From Herbaspirillum sp. 3R11 (lineage in GTDB: Bacteria; Pseudomonadota; Gammaproteobacteria; Burkholderiales; Burkholderiaceae_D), in contig NZ_SPNJ01000003.1 in assembly GCF_004563925.1 (NCBI RefSeq), positions 707,511 through 771,510 of the forward strand: DNA of 64,000 nt, given 5' to 3'. Of this stretch, positions 9,561 through 19,868 are shown one piece after another. Every line of letters starts with the position of its first letter. Position 1 is the first letter of the stretch. The notes beneath the pieces were generated by a model. The model worked only from the letters and a program-made list of their open reading frames with translations, made no database searches and was not told the origin of the DNA. Position numbers and translations under genes: made by a program.

Positions 9561-11774
9561 TCATGAAATCGTGACGCGGAAGCGCGACACCGAGTTCTTG
9601 AGCAATTCGGCAAGATCATGCAGTTCGTTAAACAGGGACAACACCTGTTCACGGCGCTGCTCGATGATTTCGTTTTCGCTGAGGATGTTCTGGATGTCGT
9701 GCGCCACGCTGTTGGCGGAGGTCGCCTGATGCCCGGTGGAGGAAGAGATGTCCTGGATCAGTTCGGCCAGCTGGTTCGACACGCGGCGTATGTCCGACAA
9801 CGACGCGCCGGCGGCATCGGACAGCTTGGCGCCGTCGACCACGCCGGCGGTGGATTTTTCCATCGCCGCCACGGCGTCGTGCGTGTCGGCCTGAATCATG
9901 CGCACCAATGCGCCAATCTGCCGTGTCGCCGCGCTGGAACGTTCCGCCAGACGTTGCACTTCCTCCGCCACGACCGAGAAGCCGCGTCCCGCTTCACCGG
10001 CCGACGCGGCCTGGATGGCGGCGTTGAGCGCCAGCACGTTGGTCTGTTCGGTGATGTCGGAAATCAGCTCGGTGATTTCGCCGATCTCCTGCGACGACTC
10101 GCCCAGTCGCTTGATGCGCTTGGAGGTTTCCTGGATCTGCTCGCGAATCTCGTTCATGCCCTTGACGGCGTCTTCCACCGCCTTGGCGCCGCGCTCGGCC
10201 ACCACCACCGAATGGCGCGCAACGTCGGCCGACTTGTTGGCGGAGATCGACACGTCGGTAATCTGTATCGACATCTCGAGCATCGACTGCCCGGTGTCAT
10301 GGATGCGACGTGCCTGGATCTGACCGGCGCTGGTCAGCTCCTGCGCATTGTCGCGCACCTGGTTGGAGGCAGCGGCGACTTGCGAGGCGGTATGCGTGAC
10401 CTGGCCGACCAATCCGCGCAATGCCTCGACCGTGTAATTGACCGAGTCGGCGATGGCGCCGGTGATGTCTTCGGAGACCGTGGTGTGCACCGTGAGGTCG
10501 CCGTCCGCTACTTTCTGCAACTCGTTCATGAGCCGTAAAATCGCCGCCTGGTTGATGGCGTTGGTGCGCATCGCGCGCTCTTCCTGCTGTTGCGCGTGCA
10601 GCCGTTGCGCCTCGGCTTCCTGGCGGCGCAGCTCGGCTTCTTCGGCGTTGCGGCGACTGCTTTGCAATTGCACCCAGGAGATGCCGACGCCGCAGACCAA
10701 CGCAAGCGCCATCGACAGCAACATGATCCAGAAGGTCCAGGAACGGGTTTCCTGCGCCTGCCGGTAGTCGTTTTGCAGCACGGTCAGATGCTGCTTGAGC
10801 GTTTCGTTCTCGAGGAACACCAGTTGCTCGGATTGCTTGGCGGCGATGAAGTTTTGCAGGTTGCCGAGGATGTTGGCGACCAGCGGCTGGTACTCGCCGA
10901 AGACTTTTTCCAGCTCGTTGAGCTTGTCGCGCACGTCCTTGTCGCGCACTGCGTTGATGCCGAGGATTTCGCTGCCGTTGAGGAAGCCGTCGATGATGTC
11001 GCGGAAGGTGTTGACGTCCTTGCCGAGCAGGAAGGCGGTTTCCGGATTGACGCCTTCGGAGGTGAGAAATTCATTGGCGCTGCGGCCCAGACGCAAGGTC
11101 AGCAAAACCAGTTGCGCGGCGGCGGCGACTTCGCGCGGAGAATTGCCGCCCTGCGATTGCAGCATCGAAATCTGTTCGCTCAGGTCCAGCAAATTGGGCG
11201 ACAGCAGCCGCAATCGCGCCAAAGTGACGCCGAAGCCAGTCAGTTCCGGCTGCAGCTTGAGGATGGTGGAAGCGGCCTTGTCGGTGTGGTCCCAGATCTT
11301 TTGCACGTCTGTCAGCACGGTGCGCATTTCGGGTTCCGGCTTGCGGATGGCGTAGCCTTGATATTCGCCCCCCAGCATCAGGACGTTGAGTCCCTGATTG
11401 AATTCCTTGCGGCTTTCGGTGAGCTGGCTGAAGGCTTCGCGATTGCCCTGGATGGCATTGGGCACAGCCTTGCCGATGCGCTGCGAGTGCATGACCAGGT
11501 CGCTGGTGATGTGCGCTTGCAGGCTGGCGTGAATGTAGTGTTTGGAACCGAGCCACAGGAAGAAGAACATCGACAGCAACGCCAGGATCAGCAGCAACAG
11601 AAGGATGCGCGTCTGTGCGCGCAGCGACTGGCGGCCAATGAACGGCAGACGCGTGTGCTGGTAACGTTGCATGTACTTGTCGGCTTTGGCACTGATGGCC
11701 GATGGCTGGCTTGCCTGTGCTCCCGCGGAAGCGGCGATTTTATTTTTTATGAGATGCGGCAGCTTGAATGCCAT
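9561..11774 (-). CDS. pilJ: Twitching motility methyl-accepting chemotaxis protein PilJ
   Basis: A 737-residue membrane chemoreceptor. An N-terminal basic tail precedes a first membrane helix near residues 57-75. A long periplasmic helical region follows, then a second helix near 345-367, a HAMP-like segment and a cytoplasmic signalling domain. The hairpin tip reads [20 protein letters not shown], the PilJ variant of the receptor tip. It sits between pilI and chpA, which supports the name. It should feed pilus or surface signals to ChpA. Confidence 0.94.
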   Translation of the reverse strand: MAFKLPHLIKNKIAASAGAQASQPSAISAKADKYMQRYQHTRLPFIGRQSLRAQTRILLLLLILALLSMFFFLWLGSKHYIHASLQAHITSDLVMHSQRIGKAVPNAIQGNREAFSQLTESRKEFNQGLNVLMLGGEYQGYAIRKPEPEMRTVLTDVQKIWDHTDKAASTILKLQPELTGFGVTLARLRLLSPNLLDLSEQISMLQSQGGNSPREVAAAAQLVLLTLRLGRSANEFLTSEGVNPETAFLLGKDVNTFRDIIDGFLNGSEILGINAVRDKDVRDKLNELEKVFGEYQPLVANILGNLQNFIAAKQSEQLVFLENETLKQHLTVLQNDYRQAQETRSWTFWIMLLSMALALVCGVGISWVQLQSSRRNAEEAELRRQEAEAQRLHAQQQEERAMRTNAINQAAILRLMNELQKVADGDLTVHTTVSEDITGAIADSVNYTVEALRGLVGQVTHTASQVAAASNQVRDNAQELTSAGQIQARRIHDTGQSMLEMSIQITDVSISANKSADVARHSVVVAERGAKAVEDAVKGMNEIREQIQETSKRIKRLGESSQEIGEITELISDITEQTNVLALNAAIQAASAGEAGRGFSVVAEEVQRLAERSSAATRQIGALVRMIQADTHDAVAAMEKSTAGVVDGAKLSDAAGASLSDIRRVSNQLAELIQDISSSTGHQATSANSVAHDIQNILSENEIIEQRREQVLSLFNELHDLAELLKNSVSRFRVTIS

Positions 11775-11854
11775 GGCTAAGGCTCCTTGTTACGAGGTCG
11801 TTGCGCGGTTGCGGTGAAATTTGCTTTCAACCGCGGCACTCAGTGCGACAGCTT

Positions 11855-12376
11855 TTATATTCCGACTTGCAAGAACCGTGGATCTTCCACAATCTCGGCG
11901 AGGCTGATTTCCACCCATTCGTTCAGGTCGCCGTCGAGATAACATCTGCGTCCGCAGTCACCGCTCTGCTGCTCGGTCATTTCCTGGATGTGCCGCAATC
12001 CCAGAACGCGCGACAGCAGGAAACCGGTATTGCCCGACAAAGCGCCGGAAACCACCAGCACGCGGCTTTCCTTGCCGATCGTCTGCGACGGTCCGCCCAG
12101 GAAGCGATCGAGATCGACCACGCCGATCAGGCTGCCACGGACATTGGACAGTCCGAGATACCAGTCCCGCGCCAACGGCACTTTGGTGACGGCGATCAGA
12201 TTGACGATTTCGCCTGCTTCGCGCAGATCGACCAGGCAGCGCCTGTCGCCGATCATGACGCCGAGGCGGCTGTCGCGCATGCCGGAGCCGTCGCGCGCGG
12301 CTTCCATGCGTTCCAGCAGGCGTGCCTGGAATTCATGCAGCCGGCCGTATCTCCATTGGTCGGGAACTGTATCCAC
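11855..12376 (-). CDS. pilI: CheW-like adaptor PilI
   Basis: A CheW-domain scaffold linking the PilJ receptor to the ChpA kinase. The GTG at 12376 is chosen because GAGGTG stands just before it and the product (173 aa) matches the usual PilI length. ATG codons at 12415 and 12406 would give longer versions. The frame remains open upstream into pilH, but that stretch looks like an out-of-frame extension. Glycine-rich strands such as VRGSLIGVVDLDRFLG are typical of CheW folds. It lies between pilH and pilJ on the same strand. Confidence 0.88.
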   Translation of the reverse strand: MDTVPDQWRYGRLHEFQARLLERMEAARDGSGMRDSRLGVMIGDRRCLVDLREAGEIVNLIAVTKVPLARDWYLGLSNVRGSLIGVVDLDRFLGGPSQTIGKESRVLVVSGALSGNTGFLLSRVLGLRHIQEMTEQQSGDCGRRCYLDGDLNEWVEISLAEIVEDPRFLQVGI

Positions 12377-12429
12377 CCTCACCTCTTCTGTTTTGGCCAA
12401 ACACATCCCGGACATGCGCCGGTGCGCAC

Positions 12430-12795
12430 TCAGCCGAGCGCCGCGATCTTGGACAACAATTCCTGCGCGTCCACCGGTTTGACGACATAGTCGCACGCAC
12501 CCTGGCTCAGGGCCCAGATGCGATCAGTTTCCTGATCCTTGATGCTACACATCATGATCGGGATGTCCTTCAGGCCTGGATCACGCGTCATCTGGCGCGT
12601 GATCTGGAAACCGTTCTTGCCGGGCATGACGACGTCCATCAACACCAGTTCCGGCCGGTTGCGCTGAATCTTCCCCAGCGCCTCTTCGCCGTCGTCGGCG
12701 GTATCGACTTCAAATCCGTGCTTGCTCAGGATCTCGGTCAGGAGATAGCGGTCAGTCGGCGAATCATCGACGACGAGAATTTTCTTGATCCCCAT
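12430..12795 (-). CDS. pilH: Twitching motility response regulator PilH
   Basis: A 121-residue stand-alone receiver domain. ILVVDDSPTDR gives the acidic pocket, LVLMDVVMPGKNG contains the phospho-acceptor Asp near residue 55, and KPVDAQEL holds the conserved Lys. It has no output domain. PilG and PilH are the two CheY-like proteins of the Chp system and act on pilus extension and retraction motors. It lies 35 bases downstream of pilG. Confidence 0.95.
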   Translation of the reverse strand: MGIKKILVVDDSPTDRYLLTEILSKHGFEVDTADDGEEALGKIQRNRPELVLMDVVMPGKNGFQITRQMTRDPGLKDIPIMMCSIKDQETDRIWALSQGACDYVVKPVDAQELLSKIAALG

Positions 12796-12830
12796 TGCAC
12801 TGTTGCTCCGTACCTGAGAAGTGCTTTTTG

Positions 12831-13241
12831 CTATAAATGCGCGGCTGCGGCCTGCCCCCCGGCGTATGTCCTGACGGCCTGCAACATGCCGTCTTCCGTG
12901 AATGGCTTGGTCATGAACGCTGCGGCGCCGACGATGGCGCCGCGCGCCCGGTCGAACAACCCGTCCTTGGACGACAACATGACTACGGGAGTTGCATGAA
13001 ATCTTGTATTTTTTTTAACTATTGCACAAGTCTGGTAGCCGTCCAGCCTAGGCATCAGGACGTCGCAGAAAATCAGATCGGGGGTGCAATCGACAAGTTG
13101 GGAGAGTGCGTGAAAGCCGTCTTCGGCCAAGACGACCTGATGACCGGCCTGCCCCAGAAACAACGCAGCGGAGCGCCGGATGGTGGCGCTATCGTCTACA
13201 ACGAGGATAGTGAAGCTGTGGCGGACTTGCGCATCAGTCAT
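12831..13241 (-). CDS. pilG: Twitching motility response regulator PilG
   Basis: A 136-residue single receiver domain. ILVVDDSATIRRS is the acidic pocket, LIFCDVLMPRLDG carries the phospho-acceptor Asp near residue 60, and MTKPF the conserved Lys. It is the first gene of the chemosensory operon. GGGAG lies a few bases before the ATG, giving a clear start. PilG usually transmits ChpA phosphorylation to pilus extension. The rubredoxin gene is next upstream on the same strand. Confidence 0.95.
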   Translation of the reverse strand: MTDAQVRHSFTILVVDDSATIRRSAALFLGQAGHQVVLAEDGFHALSQLVDCTPDLIFCDVLMPRLDGYQTCAIVKKNTRFHATPVVMLSSKDGLFDRARGAIVGAAAFMTKPFTEDGMLQAVRTYAGGQAAAAHL

Positions 13242-13361
13242 CGGTACTCCCGGGAATCGTTGCGGCGGGCGGTGAAAAGGCTCTGGCTTCGCCTGTATTG
13301 TTCAACGCCGCCGGGCCCTTTAGCCGACTATAGCAAAGCGGCTGCGCGCGCATAAACGGAA

Positions 13362-13404
13362 CAAGCCCGCTTTGCCCCCTCATTTGGGAGCAAAGACAGG
13401 CTTG
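13362..13404. repeat. Long inverted repeat between rubredoxin and pilG
   Basis: Arms CAAGCC-GCTTTGC and GCAAAG-GGCTTG, with small bulges, surround a loop of about 14 bases. There is no T-run on either side, so it is not a standard intrinsic terminator. It could attenuate read-through from rubredoxin into pilG or protect an RNA end. Confidence 0.4.
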
Positions 13405-13457
13405 CGGGCAGTTCCTGGCGGAAACTTCGCGGGCGCGAGACCCTCCCGATCAGCGGA

Positions 13458-13643
13458 TCAGAGCGCGACCATTTCAAAATCTTCCTTGCGGGCGCCGCAT
13501 TCCGGACAGGTCCAGTTGATGGGGACGTCTTCCCAGCGCGTGCCGGGAGCAATGTCTTCGTCCGGCAGGCCGGCTTCTTCATCGTAGACCCAACCACAGA
13601 TCAGGCACATCCAGGTCTTGTATTCTGTTTTGCTATCGCTCAC
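13458..13643 (-). CDS. Rubredoxin
   Basis: A 61-residue rubredoxin with both iron-binding pairs: CLICG near residue 13 and CPECG near residue 46. The WVYDEEAGLPDEDIAPGT segment between them is typical. It transfers single electrons in the cytoplasm, classically to alkane hydroxylases or oxygen-detoxifying enzymes; the partner here is unknown. It is divergent from the ThiD-like gene and upstream of pilG, a neighbourhood common in this group of bacteria. Confidence 0.95.
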   Translation of the reverse strand: MSDSKTEYKTWMCLICGWVYDEEAGLPDEDIAPGTRWEDVPINWTCPECGARKEDFEMVAL

Positions 13644-13706
13644 GGCTGACTTCCCTCAATTCAATCTAAAGTAAAATGGTAAACCAGATATCTTAATCTA
13701 CTCGTC

Positions 13707-14534
13707 GTGCAAAACCAAACATCTCCACTGATATTAACCTTTGGCGCAGCCGACCCGGTCGGCGCGACCGGCATCCAGGCCGATCTGGCCACCTTTGCCG
13801 CCATGGGCTGCCATGGCTTGTCCATCATCACCTCGATCCTGGTAGGCGATACCGCGCGTATCGAAGACATCCAGGTCATTGACGTCGACTGGATGGCCGA
13901 CCAGGCCCGTGTCATTCTGGAAGACATGCCGGTAGCGGCTTTCAAGGTCGGCGCCGTAGGCAGCATCGAAAATATTTCGGCGATCGCCGAAATTGTTTCC
14001 GACTACCCGGATATCCCGCTGATCCTCGATCCCTTCATCACCGCCATGCCCAGCCAGGAAGGCGACGACGATGACAACCTGATCGCGATCCGTGAATTGC
14101 TGATCCCACAGACCACGCTGATGCTGGCTTCCGCCGTCGAACTGAACCGCCTCGCTGAAACCTGGCGCGAACCGGTGCCCAGCGACGCGCTGCAGCTGGA
14201 TGCCATGCGCATCGTCGAGATGGGTTGCGAATACCTGTTCGTCACCGGCATGCCGGGCGGCGACTCGCATGAAGTCGTCAATGCGCTGTTCGATGAATCC
14301 GGCGTGATCCGCCGCGACAGCTGGCAGCGCCTGCCGGGCTCGTTTACCGGCGCCGGCTCGACCTTGTCGGCGGCCATCTGCGCCATGCTGGCCAATGGCC
14401 TGGAAATTCCCGAAGCCGTGTCCGAAGCACAGGAATTCACCTTGGCCGCCCTGGCCCACGCACAGCGTCTGGGCATGGGCAAGCTGATCCCCGACCGCTA
14501 TTTCTGGGCGCGTGAAAACGACGCACCCAATTAA
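13707..14534 (+). CDS. ThiD-like hydroxymethylpyrimidine kinase family protein
   Basis: A ribokinase-fold protein of 275 residues, related to HMP/HMP-phosphate kinase ThiD of thiamine synthesis. It begins at GTG 13707; no ATG fits. The substrate-site motif is [15 protein letters not shown] where ThiD normally has GGDSSGGAGIQADL. The C-terminal anion-hole segment is [10 protein letters not shown], so Ser stands where ThiD normally has Cys in GTGCTLS. It may therefore be a divergent kinase rather than a full HMP kinase. It is followed 16 bases later by hemL in the same direction. Confidence 0.75.
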   Translation: MQNQTSPLILTFGAADPVGATGIQADLATFAAMGCHGLSIITSILVGDTARIEDIQVIDVDWMADQARVILEDMPVAAFKVGAVGSIENISAIAEIVSDYPDIPLILDPFITAMPSQEGDDDDNLIAIRELLIPQTTLMLASAVELNRLAETWREPVPSDALQLDAMRIVEMGCEYLFVTGMPGGDSHEVVNALFDESGVIRRDSWQRLPGSFTGAGSTLSAAICAMLANGLEIPEAVSEAQEFTLAALAHAQRLGMGKLIPDRYFWARENDAPN

Positions 14535-14550
14535 TCCTTTTCCATTCCGT

Positions 14551-15852
14551 ATGAACGCACACAGCCCACGCAATACCAACGAATCCCTGTTCGCCCGCGC
14601 CCAGAAGACCACGCCCGGCGGCGTCAACTCGCCGGTGCGCGCCTTCCGCTCGGTCGGCGGCACGCCGCGCTTCATCACCCGGGCGCAAGGCCCGTATTTC
14701 TGGGATGCCGAAGAGCGCCGCTACATCGACTACATCGGCTCCTGGGGCCCGGCCATCGTCGGCCACGCCCACCCGAAGGTAGTGCAGGCAGTGCAGGAAG
14801 CGGCCGCGCGCGGCCTGAGCTTCGGCGCGCCAACCGAAGGCGAGATCGACATGGCCGAAGAGATCTGCAAGCTGGTGCCTTCCATCGAGCAGGTGCGCCT
14901 GGTCTCGAGCGGCACGGAAGCGACCATGAGCGCCTTGCGACTGGCGCGCGGCGCTACCAAGCGCGACAAGATCGTCAAATTCGAAGGCTGCTACCATGGC
15001 CACGCCGACTCCTTGCTGGTCAAGGCCGGCAGCGGCTTGCTGACATTCGGCAACCCGACCTCGTCGGGCGTGCCGGAAGATTTCGTAAAGCACACGCTGG
15101 TGCTCGACTACAACAACACGCAACAGCTGGAAGAAGCGTTCAAGGCTGCCGGCAACGAGATCGCCTGCGTGATCGTCGAGCCGGTCGCGGGCAACATGAA
15201 CCTGGTGCCGGCCACGGCCGAATTCCTGCAGACCATGCGCCGCCTGTGCACCGAATACGGCGCCATCCTGATTTTCGATGAAGTGATGTCGGGTTTCCGC
15301 GTGGCATTGGGCGGAGCGCAGTCGCTGTACGGCATTACGCCCGACCTCACCGCCTTGGGCAAGGTCATCGGCGGCGGCTTGCCGGTCGCCGCGTTCGGCG
15401 GCCGCGCCGACATCATGAAGCACCTGGCGCCGCTGGGCGGCGTGTACCAGGCCGGCACGCTGTCGGGCAATCCTGTGGCGGTAGCGGCAGGCCTGACCAC
15501 GCTGAAGATCATTCAGGAAGCCGGTTTCTACGAACAACTGTCGGCGCAGACGCGCAAGCTGACCGACGGCCTCAGCGAAGCTGCGCGCGATGCGGGCGTG
15601 ACGTTCTCCGCCGATACGCTGGGCGGCATGTTCGGCCTGTACTTTTCGGCCGCGGTGCCGACCAGCTATGCCGAAGTCATGCAAGGCAACAAGGAACGCT
15701 TCAACGTGTTCTTCCACGCCATGCTTGACCAGGGCGTGTACCTGGCGCCGTCGGCGTTCGAAGCCGGCTTCGTGTCGGCGCAGCATGATGACGCCTTGAT
15801 TGCGGAAACCCTGGTGGCGGCACGCACAGCTTTCGCTGAGCTCGCCAGCTGA
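14551..15852 (+). CDS. hemL: Glutamate-1-semialdehyde 2,1-aminomutase
   Basis: PLP-dependent enzyme of 433 residues that converts glutamate-1-semialdehyde to 5-aminolevulinate in the C5 route to heme. [13 protein letters not shown] at the N-terminus and [16 protein letters not shown] are family hallmarks. The PLP-binding Lys is in [17 protein letters not shown] near residue 271. The ATG at 14551 gives the standard length. It follows the ThiD-like kinase and ends before a bidirectional terminator shared with erpA. Confidence 0.97.
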   Translation: MNAHSPRNTNESLFARAQKTTPGGVNSPVRAFRSVGGTPRFITRAQGPYFWDAEERRYIDYIGSWGPAIVGHAHPKVVQAVQEAAARGLSFGAPTEGEIDMAEEICKLVPSIEQVRLVSSGTEATMSALRLARGATKRDKIVKFEGCYHGHADSLLVKAGSGLLTFGNPTSSGVPEDFVKHTLVLDYNNTQQLEEAFKAAGNEIACVIVEPVAGNMNLVPATAEFLQTMRRLCTEYGAILIFDEVMSGFRVALGGAQSLYGITPDLTALGKVIGGGLPVAAFGGRADIMKHLAPLGGVYQAGTLSGNPVAVAAGLTTLKIIQEAGFYEQLSAQTRKLTDGLSEAARDAGVTFSADTLGGMFGLYFSAAVPTSYAEVMQGNKERFNVFFHAMLDQGVYLAPSAFEAGFVSAQHDDALIAETLVAARTAFAELAS

Positions 15853-15944
15853 ATCAGCCTTGATTGGCGTTGATTGGCAGATGAGTCGCTGATGCTTGCA
15901 ATCTTCCGTCGATTGCAAACACCAGCAGATCAGCGGCACAAAAC

Positions 15945-15972
15945 AAAAAAGGACGCTTGCGCGTCCTTTTTT
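15945..15972. terminator. Bidirectional terminator between hemL and erpA
   Basis: GGACGC-TTGC-GCGTCC stem flanked by an A-run on the left and a T-run on the right, so it can serve both converging genes. A second perfect hairpin (TTGCAATC at 15896 with GATTGCAA at 15911) lies just upstream on the hemL side. Confidence 0.9.
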
Positions 15973-16010
15973 ACGTCTTGGAAGACCGATCCGGCGATTT
16001 ATCTCACAAC

Positions 16011-16376
16011 TTAAGCCGAGAACGACGAACCGCAACCGCAAGTGGTGGTGGCGTTCGGATTCTTGATCACGAACTGCGCGCCTTCCAGGTCATCCTTGTA
16101 GTCGATCTCTGCGCCGACCAGATATTGGTAGCTCATCGAGTCGATCAACAGCTGGACGCCGTTCTTGGTCATGGTTGTGTCGTCTTCGTTGACGATTTCA
16201 TCGAACGTGAAACCGTACTGGAAGCCGGAGCAACCGCCACCCTGCACGAACACGCGCAACTTCAGGTCTGGGTTGCCTTCTTCTTCGATCAGTTGTGCAA
16301 CCTTGGCGGCGGCGCTGTCGGAAAAGACCATCGGGGCTGGCATCGATGTTTCGGGGATTTCGGCTACGGCATTCAT
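16011..16376 (-). CDS. erpA: Iron-sulfur cluster insertion protein ErpA
   Basis: A-type Fe-S carrier of 121 residues. Three conserved cysteines are present: GGGCSGF near residue 49, and CGCG near residue 113. It passes 4Fe-4S or 2Fe-2S clusters to apo-enzymes. GCAGGAG precedes the ATG. It is convergent with hemL across a shared terminator and lies downstream of the bactofilin gene on the same strand. Confidence 0.96.
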   Translation of the reverse strand: MNAVAEIPETSMPAPMVFSDSAAAKVAQLIEEEGNPDLKLRVFVQGGGCSGFQYGFTFDEIVNEDDTTMTKNGVQLLIDSMSYQYLVGAEIDYKDDLEGAQFVIKNPNATTTCGCGSSFSA

Positions 16377-16429
16377 ATCAGGCTCCTGCGTCTGCGGACA
16401 ATGAGGACATTATAAGGCGTCTGGAAGAA

Positions 16430-16831
16430 TCATGCATCGCCGCCGGCCGAAGCCGCCAGCTTGAGTACCGGCGCCTCTTCGGTCTGGCCATGGCTGAGCT
16501 TGCCGGATACCAGCGCGCCGCCGTGCATTTCCAGAGCTTTGTAATACACATCTCCAGTTATGCGGGCTTTCGGCTGTAATTCAAGTAGCTCGACCGAATG
16601 AACGTCGCCGATGATTTCGCCATTGACGATCAGGTGCACCGCGCGGATTTCGCCGACGATCTTGGCATGCTCTGAGATCACCAGCACGCTCGGCTGGCCG
16701 TCCTCGGCGTTGATGTTGCCCTTGATATGGCCGTCAATGCGCAAACCGCCCTTGAAATGGACGTCGCCATGGATGCTTGTGGAAATGCCGATCAGACTGT
16801 CGATCGTGCTTTTGGATTTACGTCCCAACAT
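16430..16831 (-). CDS. Bactofilin-type polymer-forming protein
   Basis: 133 residues forming one bactofilin (DUF583) domain. The core shows repeated beta-helix rungs such as IDGHIKGNI, AKIVGEIRA, GEIIGDV and ARITGDVYY. Short polar ends flank the core. Bactofilins polymerise at the cytoplasmic face of the membrane and help place cell-wall enzymes or appendages. GAGGTG stands just before the ATG. The upstream gene ends 8 bases before this start, so the two are likely co-transcribed. Confidence 0.92.
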   Translation of the reverse strand: MLGRKSKSTIDSLIGISTSIHGDVHFKGGLRIDGHIKGNINAEDGQPSVLVISEHAKIVGEIRAVHLIVNGEIIGDVHSVELLELQPKARITGDVYYKALEMHGGALVSGKLSHGQTEEAPVLKLAASAGGDA

Positions 16832-16839
16832 GATTCACC

Positions 16840-17571
16840 TCACAAATTCACGGATTGCTGGGCGCGCATCTGGCCTCTTTCGAGTACGCGAGCCTGAATC
16901 GCCTTGATGGTTGCACCCTCGGGCAGGGTCAATACGCCTTCCACCCGCTGATAGTACTTGAATGCGAGCTTGTAGCGCGCCGGATCTGCAGCGTTTTGTT
17001 CGGGGAAGTTGATAGTAACACTTTTGCCGCCCTGCAACACTGTCACCGCGAGTTGCAGGTTACCCACAAACTGACGCCCTTTTTCGCCCTGAATTGCGAG
17101 CAATTGATAACGCACCTGATTCGGCACCACCACTTCCGCCTTCAGGCGCTGGATGGTAATGCCGTCGACGCCGACGTTGGTCGGCAGCAAGCTTTCAAAA
17201 AACGACAGATCTTCCTTGAGCTTGTTGTTCTCCGTCACCAGCGTCTTGATCTGCCCTGCCAGTTGCGCCTGCGCCGAACGCTCGATATTGAGCTGACTTT
17301 CAGCTGCGTTGGCGCTGGTCGACAATTGCTCGCGCTCGGCGCTGAGCTTCTTGACCTGCTCTTTCAGTTCGACCACCTGGTCGCGCATGCCGTCCGGATT
17401 CAGGCCGGCAAAGTTATTGCGCCCGAGGTCGTAGGCCCACATCGCCATCGCGCCGCCGAGACCAACCACCACTGCCAGAAACACCGCGCGCAGCGGCCAG
17501 GGCATGTGGCGCTTGATGGTCATCTTCGGCGCCGAAATCGACATGCGCCGGACCCATAGCTTATATTTCAC
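16840..17571 (-). CDS. Membrane-anchored coiled-coil protein (DUF6776-like)
   Basis: About 243 residues with a basic N-terminus, one membrane helix ([19 protein letters not shown]), a coiled coil of about 80 residues with regular Leu and Glu/Lys/Gln spacing, and a C-terminal beta-rich domain. The chosen GTG at 17571 overlaps the argC stop by four bases (GTGA), which suggests translational coupling. ATG 17544 is an alternative nine codons in. It resembles uncharacterised proteins found beside bactofilin genes in this group; the DUF number is from memory. A role with the bactofilin is inferred from the 8-base spacing only. Confidence 0.75.
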   Translation of the reverse strand: MKYKLWVRRMSISAPKMTIKRHMPWPLRAVFLAVVVGLGGAMAMWAYDLGRNNFAGLNPDGMRDQVVELKEQVKKLSAEREQLSTSANAAESQLNIERSAQAQLAGQIKTLVTENNKLKEDLSFFESLLPTNVGVDGITIQRLKAEVVVPNQVRYQLLAIQGEKGRQFVGNLQLAVTVLQGGKSVTINFPEQNAADPARYKLAFKYYQRVEGVLTLPEGATIKAIQARVLERGQMRAQQSVNL

Positions 17572-18605
17572 GGCAGGACCGGCACGTGCAGCAGGCCGGT
17601 GGTTTCCTCCAGGCCGAACATCAGGTTCATGCATTGCACGGCTTGGCCGGACGCGCCCTTGACCAGATTGTCCTGCACCACCAGCACCACCACGGTGTCG
17701 CCGTTGTCCGGACGATGCAACGCAATGCGCAGCATGTTGGACGCGCGCGTGGTGCGGGTTTCCGGATGAGCGCCGAACGGCATCACGTCAATGAACGGTT
17801 CGCCCTTGTAGGCGTCTTCAAACAACGCCTGCAACGCGGCGTTGTCGATGTCCTTGGTCAGGCGCGCGTACAGCGTCGAATGCATGCCACGGATCATCGG
17901 CACCAGATGCGGCGTGAACAGCAGGCCGACCTTGTCGCCGGTCAATGTGCTGAGACGCTCGACGGTTTCCGGCGAGTGGCGGTGACCGGACACGCCGTAG
18001 GCCTTGAAATTGTCGGAGGCTTCCGAAAACAGCGTGGCGATCTCGGCCTTGCGACCGGCGCCGGAGACGCCCGACTTGCAGTCGGCGATCAGGTGCGACG
18101 CATCGATAACGCCGGCCTTGAGCAGCGGTGCAAAGCCCAACTGCATGGTGGTCGGATAGCAGCCCGGATTGCCGACCAGGCGCGCCTTGCGGATGGCGTC
18201 GCGGTTCAGCTCGACCAGACCGTAGGCGGCTTCCTTGAGCAGTTCAGGGCAGCTGTGCGGCATCTTGTACCACTTCTCGAACGCGGCGATATCCTGCAGG
18301 CGGAAATCCGCCGCCAGATCGATCACCTTGACGCCGGCGGCCAGCAATTCCGGCGCTTGCGCCATGGCGACGCCATGCGGCGTGGCGAAGAAGACAACAT
18401 CGCAGTCGGTCAGTTTGGCTTTGTCGGGCGAGGAGAAGGCGATATCCACGCGGCCGCGCAGCGACGGATACATTTCCGCCACCGGCATGCCATCTTCCTT
18501 GCGCGATGTCACTGCCTGCAACCGCACTTCCGGATGCGCGGCGAACAGGCGCAGCAACTCCACGCCCGTGTAACCTGTGCCGCCGACGATACCAACCTTG
18601 ATCAT
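17568..18605 (-). CDS. argC: N-acetyl-gamma-glutamyl-phosphate reductase
   Basis: 345 residues; catalyses the third step of arginine synthesis, the NADPH-dependent reduction of N-acetylglutamyl phosphate. [12 protein letters not shown] near residue 9 is the nucleotide-binding loop. GNPGCYPT near residue 148 holds the catalytic Cys. The [10 protein letters not shown] loop near 185 is also conserved. Other arg genes are not in the window. It leads a likely operon with the coiled-coil membrane protein and the bactofilin. Confidence 0.97.
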   Translation of the reverse strand: MIKVGIVGGTGYTGVELLRLFAAHPEVRLQAVTSRKEDGMPVAEMYPSLRGRVDIAFSSPDKAKLTDCDVVFFATPHGVAMAQAPELLAAGVKVIDLAADFRLQDIAAFEKWYKMPHSCPELLKEAAYGLVELNRDAIRKARLVGNPGCYPTTMQLGFAPLLKAGVIDASHLIADCKSGVSGAGRKAEIATLFSEASDNFKAYGVSGHRHSPETVERLSTLTGDKVGLLFTPHLVPMIRGMHSTLYARLTKDIDNAALQALFEDAYKGEPFIDVMPFGAHPETRTTRASNMLRIALHRPDNGDTVVVLVVQDNLVKGASGQAVQCMNLMFGLEETTGLLHVPVLP

Positions 18606-18732
18606 GTTTTTTCCTTGCTGAACGGGCTTTCCCGGGAGCCTTTGATTTTAACAGGAGAATATTTCTGTCACATTACCCTAGGCCGCACCGATTCAAAGCG
18701 CAAATAAGGGCGAAAAATCCGCCCCAGAATGC

Positions 18733-18765
18733 AAAAAGCCGCCAGGCTTGCGCCGGCGGCTTTTC
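18733..18765. terminator. Terminator downstream of rpsI
   Basis: AAAAAGCCGCC and GGCGGCTTTT arms with an 11-base loop. The A-run on the left acts as a T-run for the minus-strand rplM-rpsI operon. Confidence 0.85.
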
Positions 18766-18791
18766 GTTGTGCTGAAAAGCACGCGTCGATA

Positions 18792-19184
18792 TTAACGCTT
18801 CGAGAATTGCTTTGCGCGACGAGCTTTGCGCAGACCAACCTTCTTACGTTCGACTTCACGTGCATCACGTGTAACGAAACCTGCCTTGGACAGTTCCGGC
18901 TTCAGTGTTGCATCGTAGTCGATCAGAGCGCGGGTGATGCCGTGACGAACAGCACCAGCCTGGCCGGATTCACCGCCGCCGTGGACGTTGACCATGATGT
19001 CGAAACGCTCGACATTGCTGGTCAGTTCCAGAGGTTGACGAATCACCATCAGACCGGTTTCGCGCGAAAAGTATTCATTCGCTGGCTTGCCGTTGACGAC
19101 GATCTTGCCCGAGCCGGACTTGATGAAAACACGCGCCACTGCACTCTTGCGACGGCCGGTTCCGTAATTGTAGTTACCGATCAT
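18792..19184 (-). CDS. rpsI: 30S ribosomal protein S9
   Basis: 130 residues, standard length. The N-terminal [13 protein letters not shown] and the basic C-terminal tail [12 protein letters not shown], which reaches the P-site tRNA, are both present. It is the second gene of the rplM-rpsI operon, 9 bases after rplM. Confidence 0.98.
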   Translation of the reverse strand: MIGNYNYGTGRRKSAVARVFIKSGSGKIVVNGKPANEYFSRETGLMVIRQPLELTSNVERFDIMVNVHGGGESGQAGAVRHGITRALIDYDATLKPELSKAGFVTRDAREVERKKVGLRKARRAKQFSKR

Positions 19185-19193
19185 GTCTATTCC

Positions 19194-19622
19194 TTAGAGT
19201 TCGAGTGCTTTGGGTTGCTGAGCAGCGTGCGGATGGTTGCCATCTGCATAAACCTTCAGCTTCTTGATCATCGCGTAGCCGAGCGGGCCCTTAGGCAGCA
19301 TGCCCTTGACCGCTTTTTCCAGCGCGCGACCTGGAAAACGCTGTTGCATTTTCAGGAAATTCGTTTCGTAGATGCCGCCTGGATAGCCGCTGTGACGGTA
19401 GTACGTCTTTTCAGTTGCTTTGGTGCCAGTGACACGCAGCTTGCCTGCGTTGATCACGACGATGAAATCGCCGGTGTCGACGTGAGGAGTAAATTCTGGC
19501 TTGTGTTTGCCGCGCAGTCGGAGTGCCACTTCGCTGGCAACACGTCCGAGGACTTTGTCCGTCGCGTCAATCACCAACCACTCGCGCTTTACCTCATGGG
19601 CTTTAGCGGAAAAGGTTTTCAT
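19194..19622 (-). CDS. rplM: 50S ribosomal protein L13
   Basis: 142 residues, standard length, with [15 protein letters not shown] at the N-terminus and the [18 protein letters not shown] core. It is an early-assembly 23S rRNA-binding protein. Its promoter at 19763-19792 leaves a leader of about 130 bases, long enough for autoregulation of the usual L13 type. A separate predicted small RNA unit lies further upstream. Confidence 0.98.
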   Translation of the reverse strand: MKTFSAKAHEVKREWLVIDATDKVLGRVASEVALRLRGKHKPEFTPHVDTGDFIVVINAGKLRVTGTKATEKTYYRHSGYPGGIYETNFLKMQQRFPGRALEKAVKGMLPKGPLGYAMIKKLKVYADGNHPHAAQQPKALEL

Positions 19623-19762
19623 GATGACTTCCTAATATTAAAAATAAACGCTCAATTTGGCGGTTCTGCGACTATCGAAGCGGCGTGCTGCAATTGCTGC
19701 CTCGTGATACCAAACGCAGACTCTTCCTTGTTATCTTTCCCAGAGCGAACGGAAAGCCGAGA

Positions 19763-19792
19763 ATTATAGCCTTTTCAAGGACTTAGCGTCAA
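19763..19792 (-). promoter_or_regulatory. Sigma-70 promoter of rplM-rpsI
   Basis: On the minus strand, -35 TTGACG (19787-19792), an 18-base spacer and a perfect -10 TATAAT (19763-19768). Transcription would start near 19756 and run into rplM. Confidence 0.8.
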
Positions 19793-19868
19793 ACCCTTTA
19801 TTCCCCGGGCCGCGCGCAGTGGCCTTTCCGGCACATTTGTCTATGAAGCCACGCCGGGCGGCGGGGAC

